From: Rhabdornis inornatus
Lineage: Eukaryota; Chordata; Aves; Passeriformes; Rhabdornithidae
NCBI GenBank assembly: GCA_013397075.1
Contig: VWZS01004784.1
Span: 1,375,263-1,439,262, forward strand
DNA length: 64,000 nt
Reading direction: 5' to 3'
The notes under the pieces were generated by a model. The model did no database searches, was not told the origin of the DNA, and saw nothing but the letters and a program-made list of their open reading frames with translations. The position numbers and the translations under genes are program-made. Positions 13,853 to 28,339 of this stretch are shown piece by piece; position 1 is the first letter of the stretch, and each line of letters starts with the position of its first letter.

Positions 13853-16800
13853 CTTACAGTGGACAGACAACTGAACCCATATTCTCAAATATGTGTCTAT
13901 CTTGCCTCTCCCAAGCAGAGAATATGAATTCTTTATCTCCCTTTTCACTCCTTTTGTAGGAATATTGTTGTTGTTTATGTATGAGGAAGAACAATTATAA
14001 ATTCCTTCCTGCAAATGGAATATCAATCCTTGTAAGAATAACCTTTCATGGATGGCAAAGTTTACTGTCACAATGCTGTTTGTCCCGCCAGGAGCTACAT
14101 ACATCATGCCACTCAAAATTAACACCACATTAACACTCATCTGTAATAATGTGACAGCTGCCATTTTTTTTAAACTCCAAATGGAAGTAGGGAACTCAAA
14201 CTAGTCACTTGGATGTGTCTGGTTTGACAAAACTAGTTCAGGGTACATCTGTCTTGGACTGAACACATCCTAGTTACTGGTAGCAGACACGAGCAGAGTG
14301 CAAAGGGAAGTAGTAAATGGTGTGGGTACTCAGCAAGCAGCATTTCTGCCTCCAGAGAATTAAGGGGTTATTCTGGTATACCAGACTGTCTTTTCATGCA
14401 GAGTTGAGGATTTTAGCAGCCAGCCTTTGAACAAGGATTTCAGTTTCTCCCAAGAGCTGTGTTTATAGCCTGTGTTGTGTAAACACAATGGCCTTTGCTC
14501 GAGGGAATACCTATCAGAGGATGATGCCATGTTTGCCTGGTACAAGAACTCTTCAAGTCTAGTACCACAGAAATGCTGCACAGGTCAGAGGGCAGGGAGT
14601 TTGGGAGAATGAAAGGCTTTCTGCTCCCTGTCCTTGCACACAGTTCCACAGATGGATTGTGCTGAGTGGGGAAGAATAAAGCAGGGTACCAGACAGGCTT
14701 TCAAAGAGAGATCTCTGGAGGCACCAGATATATTTGAGACAATCCATGGCAAAGGGCTACACTGTGCTGAGTTTGAGGAGATGTATTAAAACATCAGGAC
14801 AATACAAAGAGCTTCCACACATGGTTTTGTCAGCAGCTATAAACCCAGCCATGAGAATTTCCTCCTTTTTTTTCTTCCTCTGTATTAGTTACTACCTCTG
14901 GCTGGAAACACACATTAGGATCATGAAATCATCATGTCAACTCCTCTGCTTCAGTTTCCCACTGAAGAGAAATGAAGAGATGAGCATGGAGATATCCAAT
15001 TCATCTTTGCAGAAAGCATCATCTGAGTTTATGTGCATAAACAAAATAGCCAGTATGACCAACAAGACCAAATAAGCAAAGAAAAAGAAAATAAAGCCAC
15101 AAAACAACACTTCCCTAGGTTACATTCAGATCTGTCTGATACAGATACTTAGCTGAAGAATCATAATTTCCATTTCAAAAGCATAAAAAGAGCTATTTGA
15201 CCACCTGCTGCCCAAGGTTGCCAGGACACTGGTCTATACATAAGCCACAAAGAGAAATCATCACAGTTCCACTGCAGGTGAGTAACAGTGGTACCATCAG
15301 TGTGGCCCAGCATCCCCAGACAGAAGTCTCACACTTTCACTCCAGGACCAGCAATAGCAGGAGGGTCTGCACAAGCTGCCTGGGCATCCTCAATGTGCAG
15401 AGGATTCAGTGTGAGCACAAACAAACCAGCAGCCTGCTTGTCATCATCAACAACCACCAACCACCCTCCACTTCCACCATGTCAGCTTGGCAGCATCCTA
15501 ACAGAGAAATCCTTCCCTTGCTCCTGCCACATGCTCACCTCACTTTCAATCCCCAAACATTGATAGAAAGGATTAAAGTGAGTGCTGCTTAAAATAAAAG
15601 GATATAGGATTCAAAACCAATTACCAAAGCATAATTTTGCTCAGATGGGCATGCTAAAAATAATTACTATCCATAAGATGAATGCTTGTTGGAGACACAT
15701 TACAGAAGACTGCATAATTAAATATAGCAACTGATTCTCATTCATCTACCGAGCAATTCACATTTAAAAGCTCACCTGCATGCATTTGAGCAAAAACCAC
15801 TTGGGAGTTTTCATGGCAGTTGGAAGTTTGGAGAAAAGCAAAAACAGGAAAATAAAACAGCAGGAAAAGTAATCAACTTGTCACCAGAAGAAAAATACAG
15901 AGGGAATGGTAAAGTCCTGCTCTGGGCATTATTTGCCCTTTAAAATAATAACCTTTGAGAGAGGTGAAAACATCTTTGATGTCAGCTTACACTTAGTCCA
16001 AAAAAAAAAACCTGTTTCTAGATGCAGAAGCAAAAGAGGGCACACTGCCAGGTAGGGCTCTCTCTCTCAAGATGTTCTCTGCAGGGTCTGTGGACTGAAG
16101 AAAAGAAGCAAAGGAAACCAAGCACCACATCCCAACAGTTCCCACATGGCACCAACCTTCCCCCACCCACTCAGCCAAGGGACAGCTGACAAGTGACCCT
16201 CAGCATGTGCCAGGCACCATAAAGTCCTGCCAGCCCAGCACCAAGCTCTTCCCTTAACACGTCTCACCCAAAGCCAGTTATGCCCCAGCTCTCCTCTCCA
16301 TGGATACTCCTTGAAAACTTTGCCATGTGGGGTTTTCACAGAATTGTGTTGCCCTGACTCCTGATAACTACACCACGCTTCCAAACAGGGGAGCTAGAAG
16401 CCAGAGAAGGATCTAGAGCAGTAAAACACAACGCAGAAACCCACCTTCTTCTTGACTGTGGTCCCAGGCCACAGCAGATCTCCTAGAGAAACTGTCAATC
16501 TCCAAAGATAAAAACAACAACTGTTCACTCTAAGTTTTATTACTATTTTCCACACATGCATTCCATTTCTAGCTGTCATTTTCCAGGTGTTTGAAAGATG
16601 CAAGTATGAATGCTTGGTGGGGAGATACTTGCATTAATAAAACATTCCCATTTAAAAACCCATACTGAATCCCAATGAGAATATCAGAACAGCAATGTTC
16701 ATTTTACTAAGGGATTTATACAAATACTATTAGTAGCTGAACAGGACAAATATCTACTTCATCCCATAAATAAAATATTCATCCAACTTCTCCCTTAGTG

Positions 16801-19800
16801 GGAAAAAAAAAACAAACCAGCTTCACAATTTGGAGACCAGAAGAATTTCCATGGGTAATATTGCCTGTGCATAAAAAGAGGAATATATAAAGGGAAAGAT
16901 TTTCAAAGACACCTACCTAATACAGATGTCCAATTAAACTTAATGAGAGTTGATCTTCAGCTTAAGTATGCAGCATTGACGACCTAATCAAAACACACTA
17001 AATTTTCCTACATCTATCTTCTGAAACATCTTCCTTCTTAAAATCCATTTTACTTTGTCCCTGAGAGATTAATTTTCTCAGCAGCACCTTCCCTACAACC
17101 CTCTGATCTTCCATGTGAGCCCCCAACCAGCCAACCAACTTGAGCAATAAACACTGAACACCAAATGTGCAAAAAGTTTTTACTGCTGACAACCAGGAAA
17201 AGGAGCAGAGGATGTCCTTTGAAAATTGTCAGTCAGTGGAGTGTGGCAGCATTAAATCCTTGCAGGCAGTATCTGAAAAATAGCACTTTCATGCACCCAG
17301 CCTGAGGTTTGGATGCAGATGTGGGACTCTGGGGGCTGTGTACAACAAATGCTTTTAAGTCCGTGTTTAACTTAGTCTAGAAAAAAATACACGTACAGAT
17401 AATCTTGGTCCTTAAGATTCCTATGACATTTATGCTAATAATGCAACAGTTTCCATTTCGACAAAAACCTGAATGCAATGACTTACACATTCCTCGAGTG
17501 AATGAGCACAACCATCTCCATATTGCCAGTGTGAAAAACATAGAAACCTCAGTTTCCTTCCTGAAGGAAACTGCTCCCACCTGAAGAGTTTCATCATTCT
17601 ACACCAACTGCAAGAGCCCAGAGATGAGGCATTCAGACACCATTTCCAGTGAACTTGCTTTAACTTGAATAACCAGTGTAAATAGATGTGCACTGAAATA
17701 TAAAGCTTTCCATGCTAAAGGTAGATCTTCAGCTTGTGGGAAAGCCTCCAAATCTCCCTCATGAAGGACTTTGAAAGCACTATAAAGACTTCTGAACCCT
17801 AAAGAGGTTGACCTTTCAATTCAGCCACAAGGCAGGAAAAGGTCACAGTCACAAGGTCTTAAAAATTCAAACATGGCTCAAGTCTGTTATGAAAGATTGG
17901 TACCATGAAAGAAGAGAGGAAAAAAGGCATATTTGCAATATAAGTTTTTGACAGAAAGAAAACCATCAGCACAATTCAATAAACACTCAGTTTGCTTAAC
18001 TTTCTGTCCTACATGAGCTCTGGTTAAATGACATCATGTGAAGGACACTGTCTACATTTTGTCTGCAAAATGTATTTGAAACCATCTCTACCCTTTGAGA
18101 CATTTCTTCTAGATTACTGGTACTTCAACACAAAGAAATCCAAAACCATTGAAAGCAAGCTTCTATTTAATAAAAACCACCATCACTCTGACTGTTGTAT
18201 AACCAATGGCTTTTAAGAAGAAACTATTAAAATATTTTCTTCCTAAAATACATCTATATATAGCACTGGGAAAACTATACTTAGACAAACAAATCTGAGT
18301 CAGATCTTAGCTATGCTGTGTTAGGGATCTCCAATGAATCCAGCAGATTTATTCTCAATTAAAAATAAGTTTTTAATCATATTGTGAAATGAATAACAAG
18401 AATTTGGGCAAAATTCATGGAGTAAATAGAATTAAGTGTTCCACGGTGAAGCCTACTCTTTGTGGATGAGATTAAAATAATCAGACATGCAATTTGCCAA
18501 AGAAAGGATGGGGAGCTATTAGTAATCATCAGAATGTGAAAGGTCTTGAAGCTTGTTCCAATTCCTGTTGGATTCAAACAGAAAAAAAAAATCCTATTTA
18601 CCTCTTCAAAATGGATGCAAAAATCGAAACTAAAAAACCTGGAATATTAGGCCAAAGGTCACAAAAATCCTGTAACTTGCAGAATCATCAGTAGTGCCCA
18701 TTGAAGATACTTGATCAAAATGTCTAGATGGACTAAGAAATTGAAACATCTCTGTCTTGTCAGATAGAAAATTCAAGTTTGGGACAGCTCTGGTGCTTAA
18801 AATAAGGAGGCTGCCAAACAAAGTGACAGAAATGTCACTGCCTAAACACAACAAAATGCAATTGGTCACGTTAGATCTGTGCAGCAGAAAGAGAGCACAA
18901 ACTTGCAGGGAAGAGATTGTTCTCTGCAGAACAATTTGTCAAGCTGGGCTCTCATTTGTGCCCTCCCTCCCTCAGCATGCAGCACTACAGACACCAGCCC
19001 CAGAATTCTCTTCCATGCCCCAGCAGTCAGCCACAAACACCCCAGCCCCACTGTGTTATTTCAGAAAAGCAAATGGAAGTGAGGGACATCCCACAATTTC
19101 CTTCATAAAAACGGACTCTAATGGAAAAACTTGATGTTTTCAGAATGTAAACAGAGATTTCATAGCACCAAGTCTTCATTTTTATCACATCAGATAGCTC
19201 TTTCTTTCTAAAGAGAGCTCTGAGGAAAGATAACGAAAGGTTGTTAAGTCCTGCTGCAGTTTTGGATTTATGATGGAAAACCATTTATTTTCCTAAACTA
19301 CTTGCAACAAATGTTGCTAGGCAGAAAAAGCCAATAGAAACACTTGTAAATGCTCTACTGAGAGGCAGAAAAGTAGAAGGTGACAAATGTTGAAATGACC
19401 AGATGAGGTTTTAATTTTAAAACACTATAAACAACATAAGTATTTAATGGCAGGGAATCAAAGACAGCTTTTTCTCCTTAATGCAGGGGGATCTGCAATC
19501 TAATACAAATAGAAACTGTGCTTTATTTTGTGCAGTGAGCATCTTCCCACTGCACCTGAAAATACATGAGAGAAGTAAACACTGCAGTTGCAAGGCTAAA
19601 ATAAAACATCCCAGTCTAGGAAGATAAACTAAAACACATGTAAGAAGAAAAGAGCTATTTTCAGGTAACTAATAACATGAAGAAACACAAGCCAGTTGTT
19701 CCAAAAGGTGGAGCCATTTTTCTTGTGCCAGAACATTCAGACTAGCCAAGACCGTATCTTTAGAAAATACTGTATCAGTTCCTGCAGTAGAAAAGCTGCA

Positions 19801-22800
19801 TGCTTTATCTGTACTCTCCTGATCTTATAGCCACAGCAAATAAAATCCTCCAACATTTTTCTGCTGTGCGCCACCTCCTATTTCAGAAGAACAAAGCTAT
19901 GGAATTAGATTTTTTTTTTTTCTTTTGAGCCAAGAGGAACTTTTGCAGGGGAAACAATCAAGAAGGAGCTGGGCACCTCACCCAATTTTCATGAGAGCAC
20001 AGTGCTTTTAACCCTACAGCTGCCCTTATTCCAGCCAAGGCACACAGGGACCTTCATCTGCAGGGGTCTTCTGATTGCACCTGCTATCCAATGTACTGAG
20101 CACCTGCATTCCAAGCTGGTGATGGGGAGCTGGGGCCACTGAGCATATTTGCTGCTTGGTAACAGCTCCCAGGTGATGCAAAACCTGATGGAGGCTGCAG
20201 AGGCACCCGCAGAGCAGAGGAGCCAGCAGACATCACAGCAGTAATGGATCCAACAGCACATCCAACAAAGGGATGCACTATGCTGATGGGACAGCCTTGC
20301 CCCCTCTGTCCAGCCTTGGGGCTGGCTGCATCCAAGATGCCTCCAACATGGAATGCTAATAATCTATCTCACAGCAGCACCAAGCTAAAGCAAAGATTCT
20401 CCTTTCCCTCAGGCACCAGCCATATCCAAGATCCAGAGAGAGCCTGAGTCTCTGTCTGCCCCCCTCCAGGGACACACTAATCAGCCACGAAGCCTTTGGC
20501 AGAGTTGAAAAGGAAGAAAACCTTCTCAATCCTCAGTCTCAAGAAGAAAAATTCCCTCTTTCAAGGGTCTTTTAAAGATTAAAAAAAAAAAACATCTCAA
20601 GGGGAAAAAAAAGTGATCCACATGAATGAGCCAGTGCTTTATTTCATCCCCCTGAATTTTTCTGCCCTCAGCTCTTTTTGCGAATAATTATAACGCCATG
20701 AAAGGGAAAGTGAGGAACAAAGAGTTCCAATGCTTGGCTTTCATCATCCAGGAATCATGGCTCCAATTTGAAATTTCACAGGTGCTGAGGCTCCCAGATA
20801 TATAGCAAACCAGCCTGTCTTTCAGCATCACTGAATTTGGCCAACTCAGCCCAGAGTCCATTTGCTGCAGCATCAAAAATGAAATGCAGTTCTAGCAGCA
20901 ATTCAAATCAGATCACATAATTGAAGTATTAGTAAAGACTGAGTACGTTTCCAGCCAAGAAGCAATACTTCAAACTACACTGGGGACTCAATGTAGAAAT
21001 TATTGAGTAAGATTCTCTGGACTGCACTATACAATTAGATTATTATCATTACTTCTTCTCTATGCTTTAAATCTATGAATCTGAGGACGTGCAGAGCTGC
21101 ACTTCTACAAAGAGCACCTTTCCGAGAATTGTCTTTCCACATTATGAACTGGAACATGAGAAATCTGAGGACACTGGATTTGTTGCCATTTGTCAAGAGA
21201 AGCATCACCCAAACAGGAATCATTAGAGTAGAAAAACCTGCTGCATTACGAGAAAAACTGGTCTTTAAACAGGATGTGAGTACCTGCTTGGGGAAGTAGA
21301 GAGCCTTTCCATTCAGTGCACAAAAGCACAGAGCTAAAACCTGATAAACTCAGGCTAGACAAGCATGGGTAAGAAGGTATTTTGTTCTATTTTGGGTGTT
21401 TTTTTTAAAAACAGGGAGGGCAATTGTTCCAGCAGACTGTACTAATGGATAAGGTAAATTCTTCATTACTGCTAATTTTACAATCAAGATAGGATGTTGT
21501 CCCGAGAGTTTTGCTCTTGATGAAGCAGATGTTAGACGAGGAATTAATCTCTGCTTAATGTCTGTGACTGATTTTCTTCTCCTGCATGATCTTGCACAGT
21601 GTCTGAGTACAATGCTCCTTCTGCCTTTATAACCTCGAAATTTCTTTAATAGTTCCACATCCATGAGTCACCAGTGACATAGTTAATACTTCACAGCTTA
21701 TGCCTATAGTTGCTTCTAGACAATTTTTTCATTTTATTTAGGATTACACCAAGAGTGTAACCCAGTACTTCCAGGATGTATCTGCTCCAAGGAAGACTCT
21801 AGTGTCAAGATTCCTTCTTTAAAATGTATCTTCCCATGGCAAAATCCCACTCTGCATACAAGTGACTAAGCACTTGGTAATCTTGCTCCATGAATGAGGG
21901 TGACTGTCAGAAAGCAAAGCAGCAGTCTCTTCCAGTGAACATGGTCCTAAGACTCTCTTTATATTATGACCTCTCCTACCCAACTACCATGAGCTAAAAA
22001 AACAAAATCACTATCAAGGAGTCCTTGCCTATATTCACCAATTTCCCTATTATATCTAAAAATCATCCACTGCCTCACTTTACAAACACAAGAGCATTTG
22101 CCACATCTTCATGTTATTTTAGAAAAAGAAGTGAGATGCTGAGCTGCTCAAGATCCCTCACATTTCAAACACATCCTTCTGCTCTTCCACCAGCCGTTCA
22201 GCCAGCACTGCTGGCTTGACCACAGCTGCTCTGACAGCACTCATGTGTCTCCAGCACTGCTCCAACATCAGCCAGCTGATTTTTGCACTCTGTGGTCCCC
22301 ACTGTGTAATCAGTTGGAGAGGGCACAAAGAGGTGAGATGAGATTTTATCACATTCTCGAGCCATCAGACCCAAGCATCACATCAACCTGCACATCTGCA
22401 CTGCAATATTTTGCTTGTTGGTGGGATCTAAATTGGAACATATGCACTGCAGAGAGCATGGCCTCAGTGTCAAATCAACACTTTTTATTGCACATTGTCC
22501 AATTTCCATGCTGGCTTCACTGCCCCATTTACATAATATTCTAATGGGGACATTTCAAGACAAGGTAGGATAGGTCACAAGATGCTGATAGGTCAAAACT
22601 GTGCTGAATACACTCAAGGAAAAATTATTCAACCTCTCAACTCCTTCCATAGTCAGCTTCTAATATGAAGCCTGTTTTGCTGCTTTTCCCAAGGGATATG
22701 GGTGAGAGGCTGTCCTACCACTGGACTATAGACACAAGATTAAGAAAAATCCACCAGTGTTTGCCCTCTCTCCCAAAGGCATGACTAACCAGAAGCAGAC

Positions 22801-23510
22801 TTCTACCTCAGAGGCTAACATGTACCTTAAGTCCTTCAAAATGGACACTTCTCACCTTCCCAAGAAACCTATGCTCTGCTTTAAGGGTGTTTTTCCCAAA
22901 ACCTGCCTCTGCGCTGCTGCAAAATGCTCAGTAACTGGAGAACAGTACTGGGAGGCCAGGCGGGGGAGGGAGTGATTATCTTGTATATATTTGCATAGTT
23001 ACAGGACTGCTGTAAGAACAAAATATCCAACTGCTTTTCCTTAACTGAGCTACTGTAGCCTGGCACCTCTTTTCTAAAATTAGCTGCACTTCCAGATGTT
23101 GCCATAGTATTTGTTGCCATACCAAGGCACACTTCATGGGTGATGTCATTTGTCATACAGCAGAACGCCAGAGCTGTTTACCAGCTCTCAGCCCCGAGTC
23201 TTGCACATTTCTTAAAGCACACCTGTCGCCTCCAGAAGTACCTGCACAAGCTCTGGATCATTGGAGGTTTTGAGGGGAAATCCTGCCTGAGCTCTGCAGC
23301 ACAGCACCTGCCCCCAGGAGCCAGAGCTCTGCCGTGACACCCAGCCCAGGCAGCAGCTCTGGCCAGCTTCTCCTGAGGCACACAATTCCCACCGGGCTGG
23401 GAATTTTCTCAGACTAAGTACCTGATAGATGAAGACATGTTTCTCTTCATTACTTTCACAATACCTGACCCCAAGTCTCTGGAAAAATGCCTGGAAATAC
23501 TCTGACTTCC
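13853..23510. other. Unique intronic sequence, nothing firmly recognised
   Basis: A C/A-rich part at 15190-15600 holds two overlapping chance ORFs (131 and 91 codons) and a donor-like CAGGTGAGT at 15275-15283 with no partner acceptor or coding signal. The segment near 14935-15000 (CTTCAGTTTCCCACTGAAG) is weakly MIR-like. Parts around 20.0-20.5 kb and 23.2-23.4 kb are somewhat GC-richer but have no CpG island. A-rich and T-rich runs under 15 bases are common. Confidence 0.55.
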
Positions 23511-23575
23511 TTAGAATCATAGAATAGTTTGGTTGGAAGTGACCTTTAAAAGTCATCTAGTCAAACCTCCTCCAA
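23511..23575 (-). mobile_element. CR1 3'-end stub, antisense
   Basis: The plus strand reads TTAGAATCATAGAATAGTTT, GGTTGGAAGTGACC and TCATCTAGTC. This is the reverse complement of the CR1 3' terminus, including one copy of the terminal octamer-like repeat (AGAATCATAGAAT). Similarity fades after about 60 bases, so only the extreme 3' end was inserted or kept. Confidence 0.85.
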
Positions 23576-25229
23576 ATTTGGGTACTACATTAGCGACCTA
23601 CATCTAAAATAGGTTTCCTGTACATATTTCCTCTCTCCAGATTATTTAATCATTGTACATCCATAGCCACGCTCAGATTTTCAATATTTCTTCAACCAAG
23701 TTTCCTTTACAGTTCTGAGAAGAATCTGCATCTCACATAGCAGGCAAGGAAATTCTGGGCGTCTGGATTGATTGTTCTTGCACTCACTTTCTACTACTTC
23801 TGGAATCAGATGTATGATCAAGTACTTTTTAAACAATTCCCTTCACACTGGGCCAATTCTTCCCAGAAGCTGGAACCAGAGCTGAACTTCTGACACGTTT
23901 CCTCCTTGTCCCTACTCCCAAGACCCCTCGTAGATTTTTGCCAAGAGCAAAGGCAAACGTTCAGATGTAGAGAAAAATAATCAATGTTGTTATGACTTCA
24001 GTAAGCCCTGAAATGTATTCTTAGATTTCTGCTGCACAAAATGGTTTTGAGGAAACATCCAGCCTGTAAGATTCTAACCAAATTTTTTTCTGGATCATTT
24101 GCCCACAATGAAAACTCTCAGGGAATAAGCAGCAGGAGAGAGAGATAGATTACAAACACATTCCAAAATAATCACAACAATGCATTTTCCCTTCCGCTGA
24201 ACAGGCAGAGGCCCTGGGCCAAACTCCAAAGGGGAGTCAAGTACAACTCATGTTTTTCCTGGCCCTTTCACCTACACAAGGTGCTTTACTTTCACAGTAT
24301 CCTGGACTCCCCTTACAATCCAACATGCTGTTGACAACTTGCCCATTCTATCCCTTGTGAATTTGCACACATTGCAGATCATATCTTAAACAGTCAAAAC
24401 ACAGAATTATAAAAGGGAAGCAAGAGCAGAAACCAGCACGTCAGCCCTCATCACCACACATTCATTTTCCACACAGAGATCTGGAAAATCACCTTCCCAC
24501 ACTGGCCTGTAGCCACCATCCTTGCTTGCGTGGGCCACACATCTCTGCACACCTTCCTGACTGGGCACAATAACAGATGGTTTTACAAGAGATGCATGTG
24601 GAGACACTCAAGTTGGGAACAGCCAAACACTGGCTAAAAACCATGGCCACTGTGTGCAGCATCAGCCCTGCTCCCTCTGCACTCTGAGCCAGCACAAGCA
24701 GCAAAGGCTCTGAGCCTCTGAGTGTCTGAGAAAGCACGGAGCAATCATAACATTTAGATTCATAAGATTAAGGTCATTTTATGAAATACTTCTAAAGGGA
24801 AATCCTTTGGAATTTAGAATCCTTTGGTGCCTCCCCATCTTGTTTACAACTTCCTTACCCTGAGAACTATAACTCACATGAAGAAAAATAAAACCAAGGA
24901 AAATAGTACCTTATGCTCCAGCTGTTCTTTGAAAAGCTTGTAAGTCATTACACGTTAACTGAAATTCACTGAAGTCATTAAATCCATTATTCCCCAAAGC
25001 CAGCTCTCTCCCTGAACACCCTCTACTGTTTGAAATGGCAAAGAAAGACAGTGATAGGACCTATTTATGCCTGTTTGAAGGTGAGTCTATACTACCTGAT
25101 TTTTCATTCCAATCTATCCATCACGATCAGGTACACCACACTGGTCCCTCAAACCACATGTTCCCAGCAGCCTGACCACTGTGGCAGTGTCAAATTCCTT
25201 CTCTCCACTTACAAAGGCACCTTATGCTA
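23576..25229. other. Unique intronic sequence, nothing recognised
   Basis: Short ORFs on both strands (82 codons or fewer) have no domain-like content. No repeats beyond short homopolymers were seen. Confidence 0.55.
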
Positions 25230-25480
25230 ACTTTAGAGCACCACTTTCCAAGATCAATGATAATTGACTGATTAAGTATGCCTAATGCTGCCAGAATGTG
25301 AGCTGATTGTGTAATGGTGCTAATTAGTAACTGCCAGAGCTCATTCCAATTATTAACCTTTATGAATGTCATTTTTGAAGATAACAGTTTGCAACACAGC
25401 CTACTGCAGCATTTGTAATGGTTATTGTCACATGGGATGAGAAGGAGCACAGTGACCAATGAAGCTGTGATAAAACACAA
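25230..25480. promoter_or_regulatory. Conserved-looking non-coding segment (candidate enhancer)
   Basis: About 250 bases with balanced, non-repetitive composition carry many evenly spread TAAT/ATTA cores (around 25260, 25282, 25313, 25321, 25350 and 25416). Motifs such as TGCCAGAGCTCATTCCAATT do not belong to any repeat I know. Such texture is typical of deeply conserved intronic elements near neuronal genes. No alignment was possible, so this is a low-confidence inference. Confidence 0.25.
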
Positions 25481-28339
25481 GAAAGGAGTCCTAAGAACAA
25501 AGGATTCTGCCTTTGCTTTCTGCAAGTGATACAGGGACTTTAACAATAGAAAACTGGAATATCTGTGCTAAGGAATTCAAGAATCCACTTTTCCACAAGA
25601 TCTGAGCTCCTCAGCAATGCCACTGCCAAGTATGTCTCAAAAGCTTCCTAGCAGTGCAAGCGCCAAACCAATTCCAGATTTGCCAGAGGGACAAGACAAA
25701 GTGCCATATGCAGTGATGCTCTGGAACCAGACAGACATGAGAAGAACAAGTTTGCTATTGCATACTGAGGAAAAGCACCATCCCCCTGTCTGCAGTCACA
25801 ACACTGATACTTCTGATATGTTATGTGACAGAGGACATTTCATGACATCCTACTTGGCAGATTTAGCTAAACAAGATGTAGCTAAGGTAGACCACAGCCT
25901 CCTTAACTTCACTCTCATGTGTCCCCTAAACAAACCATGGGCACTGTGACTATTTAAAAAGAGCACTTTCAAAAAGGAAATATGGCTTCTTGTATGTCTC
26001 CCAGCACTGTAACATATGGGCCATGTTCTTGTGCCCATCACTTGTTCGAAGGACAACAAACATATACAAACTTTGCAGGTGGTGTGACTAAAACCCCTTA
26101 GCCCCTATGATTAGGCAGTCTTGCTGCAGATCACTCTCCAATCCTCAGAAAGGTAAATGGTCCACTAGAGTCCCCCCTACCATATACTCCTCCAGAGGAG
26201 AAACCCCAAAGCTCTTCTTGCTCTGTTCCCCCTGCCTTGTACGAAACAGAAAATGCACACTTGGGGGTACAAAGTTAAATGTGCTGTGGTAACTCTGTAT
26301 TCCTCATAGACATCCCTTTTATCTTTATTGGTTACACATAATAGAACCAATGGGATTTTAATCTTCCAGGGGACATTTACTCTCTACTTTGCTAAAGGTG
26401 TGCTGAATGATGTACCATGGTCTACTGCTTACTCTGCAGCTTAACTACTCCATGGCAATATAACATTATATCTGAAACCTTACATTTGAACAGATGATCT
26501 TACTGCCTTGGTTTTCCTCAGCCACACTTACAGCTGCAAGTAATCCAAAGAAAGGACAAGGTTTCCCACAGAATGGCTTTACAGAGACTTGTGTGTGGGG
26601 CACCTCAAGGCCAAGCTTTTCTGTGACCCCTGAAGTGGTTACACAAGACCCACAAAGGGGTCATACTTTCTGAGTTCTCAAGGGAACTCTCAAGGGAACC
26701 CTTTCATGCTGATGGATGTCGTGTGATCCTGCTGTTTCCACACCAAGACCTGGGACATATCACCTGTGTGTGAACTACTCTTTTCCAAGCTGTTCCTGAT
26801 GTCTGCTCTGGACCTGCTGCTTACTCATCCCTCCCTACACCCAGGCCAATAATCAGCAACCAGGCTTCCCTCTTAAAACAAATGTGTCCTACAATTTCTA
26901 ACATTTTAGAGAAAGAGATGCAAGAGGAAAATGAGAATTTCTCTTTCCATGGTGCTGATTACTCCTTGATTTTGGGGTAAGGCTTGGTGGCAACAGCTGT
27001 ATTAACACCCAGCCATCTTCTTGTTACCTGTCTCCTATTATCTTCCTCACAGATACCCTGAGCTAGACTACAAGATCCAGAAAATAACATAACAGTCTTG
27101 TTACAGATACTTCTTGGATTTATCATGGGAATAATATCCCTCAACTTTCCCAGTACACCACCAGATTTTTGCATGCCTGACTAGACCTGCAGGCTGCTGA
27201 ATGCCCAGCTGCCAGCCTGCTGCTAGATTCAGGCATCTGGACAGCAAGCTTTGGGGAAAACTGGATATAACTGACTACTAATATTTATGGAGTCAATTTT
27301 CTGAAGTAATTGGCCTTCAAAGACCCAAAAACAAGGCTTCACTAACCTTCTACAGTTTCTATTCAGAGGCAGAAATCCTATATGTAAAAATGCACTAGCT
27401 TCCCATGATCTAGTAGCTTACAAGAACTTTCATTTTCACTTGGTCAGGCATGTACTGTAAAAGAAGTGGCTGACAGATTTTACAGATGAAGCACATGTGG
27501 TAAGTAAATAAATCAAAGGCTGCCTTCCAGATTGGGGAAATGTAGCCCTTCATAAATATTATTTGGAGAAGTGACCACTTCATACAGGCAGTTTTGACTT
27601 CATTAGAAGCTTAATGAATCTACCAAGGACATAATTAGAGAGACAGATCAGACTAAAACAAAGATGGAAGGATTTCCTGCATGTTTTTAAACAGCTTTTC
27701 TCCATCCTTCAAATTATTTATAGCCTTTATAAAATGGCAGTGCATTTGGGGGGGGAGGAAACCAAAAAAACCCAAAACATAATAAAACATCAATACAAAC
27801 AGACACAATCCATGTTAAAGTACTAAATTCTACAAGCCATTGTACAAAGCATCCAAGATTTATGGCCAGGCCTAATTGGAGAAAACAGAAAGGCCAAGGG
27901 AGGAAGGAGATGGGAAGAGAAAAGAAAAGAACAGCTCGGTCAAATAGAAACAGATCTTGTAAGGCAATGCAAAGCCTGCCTCCAGTGCGGATAAGGCACT
28001 GCCCCACAGCACTGCAGCAAGCAGGACGTGGCACCAACACAGAAACTGTTCTGTACAAGAACCTGGTGGGTCCTTAGTCAGGCCTGGCTGCCTGGAGTGT
28101 ACATGGCACTATCTATCTCTGTTAGACTGACCAGAGGCCAGGGAACTTTCCAAGCCACAGATGAAGTCTCTGCATATACTGCAATCCTTGAAAGATTTGT
28201 GTCTGATTCTAGGAACCCATCTAAAACATGGGTAAAAACAGGCTCCAGCAAGGATGCACAGATTAACTACATATTGTCCCAGGGACCAAATTCTTCTACT
28301 GGCTCCAAACCTTAGGTCAATGCTTCTTTATTCTTCTTG
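25481..28339. other. Unique intronic sequence, nothing recognised
   Basis: Chance ORFs reach 114 codons. The minus-strand one at 27714-28058 is a leucine/phenylalanine/cysteine-rich chance frame running through a purine-rich plus-strand tract. A short G/A/C-rich low-complexity patch lies at about 27747-27790. Confidence 0.55.

Noticed and set aside
15275..15283. CAGGTGAGT on the plus strand, near a C/A-rich ORF region
   Set aside because: No matching acceptor and no recognisable protein. An antisense non-coding exon cannot be excluded without RNA data, but the sequence alone does not support one.
27714..28058. 114-codon minus-strand ORF with hydrophobic, cysteine-rich stretches resembling membrane segments
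   Set aside because: The hydrophobicity comes from translating the complement of an A/G-rich plus strand (T/C-rich codons give F, L, S, P). There is no family resemblance.
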